Shown: one piece after another, positions 47,495 through 57,121 of the stretch | How the letters are laid out: every line of letters begins with the position of its first letter | Numbering within the stretch: the first letter of the stretch is position 1 | Assembly: GCA_963728985.1 (NCBI GenBank) | Contig: CAVSME010000006.1 | Coordinates: 372,001-436,000, forward strand | Source of the DNA: DASXAI01 sp963728985 | GTDB lineage: Bacteria > Actinomycetota > Acidimicrobiia > Acidimicrobiales > Ilumatobacteraceae | Reading direction: 5' to 3' | Length of the DNA stretch: 64,000 bases | Made by a program: the position numbers and the translations under genes | Notes under the pieces: generated by a model | Told to the model about the DNA's origin: nothing | The model's input: only the letters and a program-made list of their open reading frames with translations | Database searches by the model: none

Positions 47495-48589
47495 GTGCCC
47501 GAGCCTGCCCGCCCGTTCGCCACGCCGCAGGAGGTGCGGTTGTGCCGCGCCCCGGACGGTGTGCGGATCGCCTACGCCCGGCACGGCACCGGCCCTCCGC
47601 TGGTCATCGCCGCCTGCTGGCTGAGCCACCTCCAGTACGACTGGGAGAGCCCGGTGTGGCGCCACTTCGTGGCCGAGCTGGGCGAGGTCGCCACCATCGT
47701 GCGCTACGACGAGCGCGGCCACGGGATGTCGGACTGGGATGTCGACGACTACAGCCTGGACGCCCGCGTCGCCGATCTGGAGGCCGTCGTCGACCACGCC
47801 GGGCTGGACCGCTTCGCCTTGATGGCGATGTCGCAAGGCGGTCCGGTGGCCATCACCTATGCCGCCCGTCACCCCGAGCGGGTCTCCCGCATGCTCTTCT
47901 ACGGGAGCTACGCCGCCGCCAACCGCAACCCGACCCCCGAGGACGTCGAGCTCAACACCACGTTCGAGCAACTGCTCAAGGTCGGGTGGGCCCGGCCCGA
48001 CTCGGTCTTCCGGCGGGTCTTCACCTCGCTCATGATCCCGGGGGCCACCGAGGAGCAGATGCGGTGGCTGGACGAGCTCCAGCGCGTGTCGGTGTCCACG
48101 GAGAACGCCGTCGCCGCCCGCCGCCAGCGGCGTGACGCCGACGCCGCCGATCTTCTCGCCGAGATCGAGGTGCCGACGCTCGTCCTCCATTCGACCGACG
48201 ACCGGATGAACCACTTCGAGGAGGGTCGCTTCCTGGCGTCGAACATCGCCAGTGCCCGCCTCGTGCCCCTCGACAGCTCGAACCACATCGTGCTCGAGGA
48301 CGAGCCGGCCTGGCCGGTGTTCCTCGACGAGGTCGCCGCCTTCCTGGAGCCGGATCGCCCGGTCGCGCCTCGAGCGGCAGGAGTGGACGTCCTCGCAGTG
48401 CTCTCACCGCGCGAGCTCGAGGTGCTGAAGCTGGCCGCTGACGGGCAGGACAACGACGCCATCGCCCGGACGCTGACGCTGAGCGTGCGCACCATCGAGC
48501 GCCACTTCCACAACATCTACGCGAAGCTCGACGTGCACGGCAAAGCCGCCCGCACCGCCGCGGTGTCGCGCCTGCTCACCCGGGCCTGA
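47495..48589 (+). CDS. Alpha/beta hydrolase fused to a LuxR helix-turn-helix
   Basis: A 364-residue protein. Residues about 12-285 are an alpha/beta hydrolase with an intact triad: Ser113 in AMSQGG, Asp in LHSTDDRM and His in DSSNHIVLED. Residues about 300-360 are a LuxR-type HTH (LSPRELEVLKLAADGQDNDAIARTLTLSVRTIERHFHNIYAKLDVHGKAARTAA). The hydrolase part probably senses a small molecule, or processes it, and the HTH regulates transcription. The genes for AhpD-like, OsmC and two FAD enzymes that follow on this strand are its likeliest targets. Confidence 0.87.
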   Translation: MPEPARPFATPQEVRLCRAPDGVRIAYARHGTGPPLVIAACWLSHLQYDWESPVWRHFVAELGEVATIVRYDERGHGMSDWDVDDYSLDARVADLEAVVDHAGLDRFALMAMSQGGPVAITYAARHPERVSRMLFYGSYAAANRNPTPEDVELNTTFEQLLKVGWARPDSVFRRVFTSLMIPGATEEQMRWLDELQRVSVSTENAVAARRQRRDADAADLLAEIEVPTLVLHSTDDRMNHFEEGRFLASNIASARLVPLDSSNHIVLEDEPAWPVFLDEVAAFLEPDRPVAPRAAGVDVLAVLSPRELEVLKLAADGQDNDAIARTLTLSVRTIERHFHNIYAKLDVHGKAARTAAVSRLLTRA

Positions 48590-48622
48590 CCGGCGCCGGC
48601 GACGGCCACGCCGCCGGATGCG

Positions 48623-48628
48623 TAGCTT
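48623..48628 (+). promoter_or_regulatory. -10 box of leaderless AhpD-like gene
   Basis: TAGCTT, 6 nt, then the ATG at 48635. Confidence 0.5.
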
Positions 48629-48634
48629 GGGCCA

Positions 48635-49246
48635 ATGAGCACCATCGACGACGACAGCGGTTTCCTCCGCGCCGCGGAGCCGTCACCTGACGTCCAACGT
48701 CTCTACGACGGGGACATGGACGGGCTCGGATTCGTCATGAACCTGTCCCGGCTCTGGGCGCTCCAACCCGCGACCCTGGACGGGCTGTCGGCCCTGCTGT
48801 CACAGGTGGCCCGGGCCGGTGCGCTGACGCTGCGGCAGCGCGGTGTCCTGATCGCCGCCACCGCCTCGTCGCTGGGCGACGCCTACTGCTCCCTGGCGTG
48901 GGGCACCAAGCTGGCGTCCGAGGCGGGTGACGAGGTGGCCGGGGCCGTCCTGCGCGGCGACGACGCACGACTCGAGCAGCGAGACCGGGCGCTGGCCCAG
49001 TGGGCCCGTGCGGCCACTCGTGACCCCAACGGCACCACGCCGGCCGACGTCCAGGCGCTGCGCGATGCCGGCTTCGACGACGCCCAGATCCTCGCCGTCA
49101 CCGTGTTCATCGGGCTCCGGGTCGCCTTCTCCATGGTCAACGACGCGCTCGGCGCTCGACCCGATCGGCGCCTGCTCGAGTCCGCCCCGGCCGCCGTACA
49201 AGCCGCTGTGACATATGGCCGACCGGTCGGTACGGGCGACGCGTAG
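48635..49246 (+). CDS. Carboxymuconolactone-decarboxylase/AhpD-like protein without CxxC
   Basis: A 203-residue helical protein of the AhpD/peroxidase-related superfamily. The core helix is RGVLIAATASSLGDAYCSLAWGTKLASEAGDEVAGAVLRGD; it keeps one Cys but not the second Cys or the following His, so it cannot be a classical AhpD thiol enzyme. The C-terminal DAQILAVTVFIGLRVAFSMVNDALGARPD fits the same family. It appears leaderless and follows the hydrolase-LuxR gene by 45 bp. Confidence 0.75.
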   Translation: MSTIDDDSGFLRAAEPSPDVQRLYDGDMDGLGFVMNLSRLWALQPATLDGLSALLSQVARAGALTLRQRGVLIAATASSLGDAYCSLAWGTKLASEAGDEVAGAVLRGDDARLEQRDRALAQWARAATRDPNGTTPADVQALRDAGFDDAQILAVTVFIGLRVAFSMVNDALGARPDRRLLESAPAAVQAAVTYGRPVGTGDA

Positions 49247-49253
49247 CGACTAC

Positions 49254-49302
49254 GTGCATCCCGCCACGACCCCTTCGTCGGGGCGTCGCGGATGCGTGCA
49301 CG
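49254..49302. terminator. Terminator-like stem-loop
   Basis: GTGCATCC...CCCC on the left (49254-49273) pairs with GGGG...GGATGC on the right (49280-49302), with loop TTCGTC and small bulges. It lies just after the AhpD-like stop and before the OsmC promoter zone. No U-tract is present. Confidence 0.45.
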
Positions 49303-49347
49303 CACCGATGCCCGCTTGACGGTCTCCTGCGTACGGTCGATCCACCA

Positions 49348-49366
49348 GCCGGATCATCGATCCGGC
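49348..49366. promoter_or_regulatory. Perfect dyad upstream of the OsmC gene
   Basis: GCCGGATC (49348-49355), ATC, GATCCGGC (49359-49366): perfect 8-bp arms. It ends 7 bp before the AAGGAG ribosome site of the OsmC gene, so it is in or next to its leader and could be an operator or an mRNA hairpin that controls translation. Confidence 0.55.
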
Positions 49367-49389
49367 GCCCCCCAAGGAGACCAGCAGCC

Positions 49390-49953
49390 ATGACCGCCAC
49401 CGAGAACCCGATGCGCAACGGCGTCGACACCGCCACCCTCTTCGCCACCATCAACGCCGTCAAGGCCAACCCCGAGATCGCCAACTTCCAGTTCCGCGCC
49501 ACGAACCGTTGGGTGAGCGGCACCCACAACCAATCGACCATCCACGGCTTCTACGGGGCCACCCAGGAGATGGCCCACGAGCGGCCGTTCACGTTCGACG
49601 CCGACCATCCCGCGGTGCTCGTGGGCACGGACCAGGCACCCACGCCCGTGGAGTTCCTCCTGCACGCGCTGGCCGCCTGCCTGACCGCCGGCATCGCCAA
49701 CATCGCCGCCGCCCGCGGTGTCAACCTCACCTCTGTCGAGTCGACCGTGGAGGGCGACATCGACCTGATGGGCATCCTCGGCCTCTCCGACGAGGTCCGC
49801 AACGGCTACCAGCAGATCCGGATCGGCTTCACCATCCGCGGCGACGATCCCGAGAAGCTGCGCAAGGTCGTCGAGCAGTCCCGGAACCGTTCGGCGGTGT
49901 ACGACGTACTCACGCACGGCGTGCCCGTCGCCATCACCGTCGACGCCGGCTGA
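49390..49953 (+). CDS. OsmC-family protein
   Basis: A 187-residue OsmC-like protein. TPVEFLLHALAACLTAGIANIAAARGV holds the first conserved cysteine; the second position is Ser (QSRNRSAVYDVLTHG) instead of Cys, so the two-cysteine peroxidase mechanism of Ohr/OsmC is not possible. The central HPAVLVGTDQAPTP loop is typical. The single-Cys branch has unclear function. AAGGAG precedes the ATG, and a perfect dyad lies just upstream. It opens a run of plus-strand oxidoreductase genes. Confidence 0.83.
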   Translation: MTATENPMRNGVDTATLFATINAVKANPEIANFQFRATNRWVSGTHNQSTIHGFYGATQEMAHERPFTFDADHPAVLVGTDQAPTPVEFLLHALAACLTAGIANIAAARGVNLTSVESTVEGDIDLMGILGLSDEVRNGYQQIRIGFTIRGDDPEKLRKVVEQSRNRSAVYDVLTHGVPVAITVDAG

Positions 49954-50032
49954 TCGACGCGTCCTCTGTCGCCGGCCCCACCGGTCATCCGGTCGGGGCC
50001 CGGCGCGGCGGCCTGATGCAGGAGTCCCCAGC

Positions 50033-51283
<1,251 letters not shown>

Positions 51284-51299
51284 CCTCGAGGACCCCCCG

Positions 51300-52487
51300 A
51301 TGAACGCCCACCCGCTCCGACCCTCCTACGACGTGATCATCGTCGGCGCCCGCGCTGCGGGCGCGTCGACGGCACTGCTCCTCGCCCGCGCCGGCCTCGA
51401 CGTCCTCGTCGTCGATCGCGGCCGCTACGGCTCCGACACGCTCTCCACCCATGCCCTCATGCGCGGTGGCGTCATCCAGCTGCACCGGTGGGGACTTCTC
51501 GACGCCGTCATCGCCGCCGGCACGCCCGCCGTGCGCACCACCACGTTCACCTACGCCCGTGGCGAGGTGAGCGTGGCCATCAAGCCCTCGCACGGCGTCG
51601 ACGCGCTGTACGCGCCGCGCCGCACGGTGCTCGACCCCATCCTGGTGGACGCCGCCGACGCCGTCGGGGCCACGTTCCGCTACGGCATCAGGGTCACCGA
51701 CGTCACCCGCGACGTCGGCGGGCGGGTCAATGGCATCGTCGGCCGCGACGATCACGGTCGTGCCGTCGACTGCCGGGCGCGATGGGTCGTGGGCGCCGAC
51801 GGCATCCACTCCGTCGTGGCCGACGCCGTCAAGGCGCCGACCGAGCGCTTCGGCACGGGCGCCACCGCCAACGTGTACGGCTACTGGGCCGACCTCGAGA
51901 CCACCGGCTACGAGTGGTACTTCCGTACCGACGGCTGTGCCGGCGTGATCCCCACCAACGACGGCATGGCGTGCGTCTTCGCCGGCGCCGGCCCGGCTCG
52001 GATCGGCCGGGGCGGGCTGGATGTGCTGATGAAGGTCGCCGCCGGCGCCTCGCCCCGGCTGGCCACCCGTCTGGCTGCCGCCAAGGCACCCGCCGGCGTG
52101 CGCAGCTTCGGTGGGCTCGCCGGCTACATGCGCCGTCCCCACGGGCCGGGCTGGGCCCTCGTGGGCGACGCCGGGTACTGGAAGGACCCCATCGGCGCCC
52201 ACGGCCTCACCGACGCCCTGCGCGACGCCGAGCTCTTGGCCCGCGCCGTACAGGCGGCGGCGTACGACCCGACGGCTGAGCGCGACGCGTTCGCCGACTA
52301 CCACCGAACCCGCGACGAGCTCTCGAGCTCGTTGTTCGACGTCGTCGACACCGTCGCCGGCATGCGCTGGACCGACGAGGAGATCCCCCGGATCCTCATG
52401 CAGCTCGGCATGGCGATGGCCGACGAGGTCGACGCGATCGCTCGCTTCGATTCCCAGCCCGCCCTCACCGCAGGAGAGATCCGATGA
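51300..52487 (+). CDS. FAD-dependent oxidoreductase (geranylgeranyl-reductase/PHBH type)
   Basis: A 395-residue flavoprotein: YDVIIVGARAAGASTALLLARAGLDVLVVDRGRYGSDTLSTHALMRGG is the FAD fold with the SDTLSTHA motif, APRRTVLDPILVDAADAVGATF and WALVGDAGYWKDPIGAHGLTDAL complete the set. It is a paralogue of 32482-33687, with the same motifs and length. The ATG at 51300 follows GAGGA. The MaoC gene overlaps its stop by 4 bp, so the two are coupled. Confidence 0.87.
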   Translation: MNAHPLRPSYDVIIVGARAAGASTALLLARAGLDVLVVDRGRYGSDTLSTHALMRGGVIQLHRWGLLDAVIAAGTPAVRTTTFTYARGEVSVAIKPSHGVDALYAPRRTVLDPILVDAADAVGATFRYGIRVTDVTRDVGGRVNGIVGRDDHGRAVDCRARWVVGADGIHSVVADAVKAPTERFGTGATANVYGYWADLETTGYEWYFRTDGCAGVIPTNDGMACVFAGAGPARIGRGGLDVLMKVAAGASPRLATRLAAAKAPAGVRSFGGLAGYMRRPHGPGWALVGDAGYWKDPIGAHGLTDALRDAELLARAVQAAAYDPTAERDAFADYHRTRDELSSSLFDVVDTVAGMRWTDEEIPRILMQLGMAMADEVDAIARFDSQPALTAGEIR

Positions 52488-52942
52488 CCACCACGACCAC
52501 CCCCACCGCACCCGGACCGACGGTCGGCGCCACTGCCCGCCGCTCACGCACGATCAGCGTGCACGACATCGAGCTCTTCACCGAGCTCACCGGAGACCGC
52601 AACCCGCTCCACTACGACGACGAGGTCGCCCGGGCGACGCGCTTCGGCGGCATCGTCGTGCAGGGCGGGGTCACCACCGGACTCCTGAACGCCGTCGTGG
52701 CCGAGGACCTCCCCGGCCCCGGGAGCGTGTTCCTCCACACCGATTGGAGCTTCCGTGCTCCGGTACGCCCCGGCGACGTGATCACTGCCGAAGTAGAGGT
52801 GCTGGAGGCTCGCGCCGACAAGCCCATCTGCCGGCTGCGCACCACCATCACCGATCAGCACGGCACCGTGGTCGTCGACGGGACCGCCCTCGTCTGGACC
52901 GAACCGCTCACCGGCCGCAGCGTTCCCTGCGTGATCTGCTGA
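52484..52942 (+). CDS. MaoC-family (R)-hydratase
   Basis: A 152-residue hot-dog-fold protein. ISVHDIELFTELTGDRNPLHYDDEVARATRFGGIVVQGGVTTGLLNAVV contains the hydratase-2 motif with Asp and His (TGDRNPLHYDD), so it should hydrate trans-2-enoyl-CoA thioesters. It is translationally coupled to the FAD oxidoreductase (ATGA at 52484-52487). It is convergent with the double-domain CoA-transferase, with 19 bp between the stops. Confidence 0.88.
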   Translation: MTTTTTPTAPGPTVGATARRSRTISVHDIELFTELTGDRNPLHYDDEVARATRFGGIVVQGGVTTGLLNAVVAEDLPGPGSVFLHTDWSFRAPVRPGDVITAEVEVLEARADKPICRLRTTITDQHGTVVVDGTALVWTEPLTGRSVPCVIC

Positions 52943-52961
52943 GGAGTCCGGTCGATGGGGA

Positions 52962-55433
52962 CTAGCCGGTGATCTCGAGCACGTTGTCGGCCAGGAGCGC
53001 GGCGATGGTGTCGCCGTCGACGCCGAGCATCGTCTCCAGCACGTACCACGTGTCCTGGCCCAGGCACGGCGCCGGCCCGCGCACGACGCCCTGCGTACGG
53101 GACATCGTCGCCTGCATCCCCGAGTACGGCACCGGCCCGTAGACGGGGTGCTCGATCGGTACCCAGTACCCCCGGTGGGCCATCTGCGGATCGGCGTGGA
53201 GCTCGGGGATGCCGAGCACAGGCGCGCACGCCACCCGGGGTTGCAGCAGCGCGACGATCTCGCCCGCGTCACGGGTCGCCGTCCACGACGCCACGAGCGC
53301 TTCGATGCGGTCGTCGTCGGGCCGGCGGCCGGCGGCGGTGCGCCACCGTTGTTCGTCCGGCAGACCGGCCAGCTCGGCCAGCGCCGCCCACTGCGCATCA
53401 TCGGCGCAGCTGATGGCCACCCATCCTTCGGCGCCGCTGCCCCCGGCGGGATAGCGGCTGGCGCGCTCGGACCCGGCGACGCACGGGAACACACCGTTCG
53501 GCACGAGGTCGCGGTCTCGGTTCCCGGCTCGTGTGGCGACTCGCCCATCGAGCTCGTAGGCCAGCAGCTCGGGCCCGAGGAGCTGCAGTGACGCCTCGAG
53601 CTGCGAGAGGTCGATGTGCTGGCCCTCGCCGGTGCGGCGGCGGTGGTCGAGCGCGCCCAGCAGCGCGGTGGCGGCGAACCGCTGCGAGACGAAGTCGGTG
53701 TAGGCGCCATAGATCATCGCGGGGCCCCGATCGGGCCAGCCGGTCAGCTCGTAGAAGCCGGCCAGGCCCGCCATCAGGTTGCCGAAGCCGCGGTAGAGCC
53801 GGCGGGGACCGGTCTGCCCTTGCATGCACGTCGACAGCATCACCACCGACGGGTTGCGGGCCCGGATGTGGTCGTAGTCCATCTCCCAGCCGGCCAGCGC
53901 CTTCGGTGTGAACGACTCCAGCACCACGTCGGCCCACTCGATGGCCCGCCACGCGATCTCCCGGCCGCGGGCGTCGGTGAGGTCGACGCCGACGCCGAGC
54001 TTGCCGGCGTTGAAGTCGCCGTAGAAGTGGCTGTTGTTCAGACCGGGCTGGCCATCGCGGAACGGCGGGTTGAGGCGCAGGACGTCCGGCCGCTTCGAGC
54101 ACTCGATCTTGACCACCGTGGCCCCGTACGAGGTGAGGTAGCCCGCCGTCATCGGCCCCACCCCGACCCACGACAGGTCGAGCACGTGCAGTCCCTCGAA
54201 GGGGAGGACGCCATCGGCGGCCGGCCTCGGCTCGGCCGTGACGGGCTCGCACCGCCGGGCGAGGACCGCGGTCGTGTGCTCGCCGACGTGCGGCGCCCGC
54301 CGCGACGTCACGAGCGGGGTGGCCGACAAGCGCGCCCACGGGCCCGCCCAGGCGACGGGGCCGCGCTCGCCCTGCTCGGTGGGTACGAAGTACTCGCGTG
54401 CCGCCAGCTGCTCGTCGGCGCGGATGTCGGCCACGGTGTTGACCGGCGCGAGGAGCAGCAGGTGGTCGAGCGCGGCCTGGTACAGCTCGGCCTTGGTGTG
54501 GCGGGCGAACAGCGCGGCGATGGTGTCGCGAACGGCGGCGAAGAACTCCTCGGGCTCCTGCGCGAAGTTCACGAGGCTGAAGTCGCGGTCCTTCACGAGC
54601 GGGTCGGCCACGCCCTCGCGGTCGGCCCAGTCCATCAGGTACCGCATCATCGGGCCGCCGATCGGCCCGGCGGCACCGAGCACGGCGGCGTACCCGTCGA
54701 GGCACGGGTTGATCGTGCGGAAGAACGACGGACCGGCGGCGGTGTACGGCCCGAGACGGAACAGCTCGCGGCCTTCGAGGATGTGGTACGCCTGGGCGTT
54801 CATCAGGCACCGGACCCCGCAGAGCTGGGCCGACACGTCCACGTGCTGGCCGACCCCGGTCGACTGAGCGTGCCACAGCGCGACGAGCGTGTGGACGGCG
54901 GCCTCCACACCGGCGTGCTGGAACAGCTGGGGGACCGAGAGCCGCACGGGTGGCCGATCCGCATCGCCGGTGAGCCACATCTCGCCCGTCGCGGCGGCGA
55001 CGGTCAGATCGGTGGCGGACCAGTGCGCATACGGGCCCGTGCGCCCGAACGGCGAGATGGAGGTGACGACCAGGCGCGGGTTGCGGGCCAGGAGGGCATC
55101 GACGCCGATGCCCCGTGCATCGAGCCAACCGGTGTCATACGACTCGATGACGGCGTCGGCGTTCTCGATGAGCGTCAGCAGGCGTTCCCGGTCGGGCGCG
55201 TCGTCCAGGTCGAGGACGGCCGACGTCTTGCCGCGGTTCTCGAACCACCACGACAGGTTCTCCTCGGGGGTCGGTCTCGCGGCGTCGGCGAAGAGGCCCT
55301 TGCAGCGGCCGGGATCCCCACCCGGGGGCTCGATCTTGATGACGTCGGCGCCGAGGTCGGCCAGGAGCCGGCCGCACATCCACCCTCGCTCGACCGTGAG
55401 GTCGACCACCGTGTACACCCCCAGCGCGGTCAC
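52962..55433 (-). CDS. CaiB/BaiF CoA-transferase with two tandem family domains
   Basis: An 823-residue paralogue of 16383-18833. Domain one (residues about 5-400) starts YTVVDLTVERGWMCGRLLADLGADVIKIEPPGGD, and domain two (about 410-815) starts GLHVLDLSWVGVGPMTAGYLTSYGATVVKIECS. The catalytic Asp is present in domain two (Asp580, YTDFVSQRF) but missing in domain one (QLFQHAGVEAAVH). This is the same asymmetry as in the other copy. The start is a GTG at 55433 behind an AAGGGGGG run. The exporter gene lies upstream on the same strand. Confidence 0.88.
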   Translation of the reverse strand: MTALGVYTVVDLTVERGWMCGRLLADLGADVIKIEPPGGDPGRCKGLFADAARPTPEENLSWWFENRGKTSAVLDLDDAPDRERLLTLIENADAVIESYDTGWLDARGIGVDALLARNPRLVVTSISPFGRTGPYAHWSATDLTVAAATGEMWLTGDADRPPVRLSVPQLFQHAGVEAAVHTLVALWHAQSTGVGQHVDVSAQLCGVRCLMNAQAYHILEGRELFRLGPYTAAGPSFFRTINPCLDGYAAVLGAAGPIGGPMMRYLMDWADREGVADPLVKDRDFSLVNFAQEPEEFFAAVRDTIAALFARHTKAELYQAALDHLLLLAPVNTVADIRADEQLAAREYFVPTEQGERGPVAWAGPWARLSATPLVTSRRAPHVGEHTTAVLARRCEPVTAEPRPAADGVLPFEGLHVLDLSWVGVGPMTAGYLTSYGATVVKIECSKRPDVLRLNPPFRDGQPGLNNSHFYGDFNAGKLGVGVDLTDARGREIAWRAIEWADVVLESFTPKALAGWEMDYDHIRARNPSVVMLSTCMQGQTGPRRLYRGFGNLMAGLAGFYELTGWPDRGPAMIYGAYTDFVSQRFAATALLGALDHRRRTGEGQHIDLSQLEASLQLLGPELLAYELDGRVATRAGNRDRDLVPNGVFPCVAGSERASRYPAGGSGAEGWVAISCADDAQWAALAELAGLPDEQRWRTAAGRRPDDDRIEALVASWTATRDAGEIVALLQPRVACAPVLGIPELHADPQMAHRGYWVPIEHPVYGPVPYSGMQATMSRTQGVVRGPAPCLGQDTWYVLETMLGVDGDTIAALLADNVLEITG

Positions 55434-55467
55434 GGCCGCTCACCCCCCTTGTGTCGCTACAGCACCA

Positions 55468-57057
55468 TCAGGTGAAGATCCCGTCGTCCAGCACCGCCAT
55501 CTCCTGGGCCTCGGTGGCCAGCTCGCCATCTTCGCGGACGGCGCGCTCGGCCCGCGCCGGCAGGTAGCGGTAGGCCACGACGGCGGCGCAGAGCACGACG
55601 CCGGTGCCGGCCCACGCGGCGACCTGCATGCCCTTGAAGAACGCGTCACTGGCGGCATCGTGCACGCTGCGGGCCAGGTCGGCGGGGAGGTTGAAGGAGG
55701 TGATGGCCTGGATGGCCTTGCCGATCGAGTCCTGCACCATGGGTTGGGCGCCAGCGGGCAGGCCGGCGGGCACGTCGATCACCCGGTGGTACGTGGCCGC
55801 GAACACGCTGCCGATCACGGCGACGCCCAGAGCCCCGCCGGCTTGGCGCGTCGTGTCGTTCACGGCGGAGCCCACGCCCGCCTTCGCCCTTGGCAGCGAG
55901 CCCATGATCGACTCGGTGGCCGGCGCCATGATGAAGCCCATGCCGACGCCGAACATGAGGCGGACCGCACCTCCGCCGACGAACGAGGACATGACCGGCT
56001 CGACCGAGTACAGGAAGAGTCCGGTGGCCACGATGAGGAGACCCATCACGACGACCCGCTTGGTGCCGATCCGCTCCACCAGCTTGGGCGCCTGCGGAGC
56101 GGTGGCCATGATGCCGATCGCCACCGGCGCGGTGAGGATCCCCGCCTTGAACGGCGAGTACCCCAGCACGAACTGGAAGTACTGCGTGAGCAGGAACGTG
56201 GAGCCGTAGAGCGCGAAGAACGTGAGCGTGATCGTGGCCGACGCCGCCGAGAACCGCGGGTTCTGGAAGAAGTGCAGATCGAGCATGGGGTGCTCGTAGT
56301 GCGTCTCCCACCACACGAAGGCCCCGAGGAAGACGAAGGCGAAGGCGAAGGCGATCAGTACGACGGGATCAGAGATGCCGCGGTCGGGGACCTCGATGAT
56401 GGCGAACAGGAGGCCCATCAGACCGAGGATGGAGAACAGCGCGCCCAACGGATCGAGGGCATGGTCGGGATCCCGGCGGGTGGTGGGGACGAAGAAGTGC
56501 CCGGCCACGATGGCCAGCGCGCAGATCGGCACGTTGACGAGGAACACCGAGCCCCACCAGAAGTGCTCGACCAGCAGACCGCCGGCCAGTGGGCCGATGG
56601 CGACGCCCAGCCCGGACACGCCGGCCCAGATGCCGATGGCGCGCCCCCGCTCCCGGGTGTCGTGGAAGGTGTTGGTGAGGATCGACAGCGTGCTGGGGTA
56701 GATGCACGCGCCGCCGATGCCCATGAGCGCGCGGGCCCCGATCAGCATGTGCGAGCTGGTGCTGAAGGCGGCCAGGGCGGAGAAGATGCCGAAGAGGGCG
56801 AGGCCGGCGGTCAGGATGCCCTTGCGCCCGAGCTTGTCGCCGAGCGAGCCCGCGGTGAGCAGGAGGCAAGCGAACACGATGGTGTAGCCGTCGATGAGCA
56901 GCTGCAGCTCGGAACCCCGCGCATCGAGGCTCTCCACGATCGATGGCAAGGCCACGTTCAGGATCGTGTTGTCGATGCTGATGACGGTGAGAGACAGGCA
57001 CAGGACCGCCAACGTCCACCATCGGCGCTCGTGCGCCCGCTGGGAGTCTGCCTCCAC
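55468..57057 (-). CDS. DHA2-family (EmrB/QacA) drug exporter
   Basis: A 529-residue MFS transporter with 14 predicted membrane helices. LCLSLTVISIDNTILNVALPSIVESL is TM1 with motif D1, GDKLGRKGILTAGL is motif A, and ARALMGIGGACIYPSTLSILTNTF with the later GVSGLGVAIGPLAGG motif C mark a drug:proton antiporter. It exports toxic or hydrophobic compounds. The GTG at 57057 follows AGGAGG. The CoA-transferase gene follows and the monooxygenase gene precedes on the same strand, so it may export a pathway intermediate or substrate. Confidence 0.9.
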   Translation of the reverse strand: MEADSQRAHERRWWTLAVLCLSLTVISIDNTILNVALPSIVESLDARGSELQLLIDGYTIVFACLLLTAGSLGDKLGRKGILTAGLALFGIFSALAAFSTSSHMLIGARALMGIGGACIYPSTLSILTNTFHDTRERGRAIGIWAGVSGLGVAIGPLAGGLLVEHFWWGSVFLVNVPICALAIVAGHFFVPTTRRDPDHALDPLGALFSILGLMGLLFAIIEVPDRGISDPVVLIAFAFAFVFLGAFVWWETHYEHPMLDLHFFQNPRFSAASATITLTFFALYGSTFLLTQYFQFVLGYSPFKAGILTAPVAIGIMATAPQAPKLVERIGTKRVVVMGLLIVATGLFLYSVEPVMSSFVGGGAVRLMFGVGMGFIMAPATESIMGSLPRAKAGVGSAVNDTTRQAGGALGVAVIGSVFAATYHRVIDVPAGLPAGAQPMVQDSIGKAIQAITSFNLPADLARSVHDAASDAFFKGMQVAAWAGTGVVLCAAVVAYRYLPARAERAVREDGELATEAQEMAVLDDGIFT

Positions 57058-57121
57058 GCTGCCTGCCTCCTGCTACTCGCGCCGGTGACGGATCACCGTA
57101 ACAACCGCGCCCTCGCGAAGC

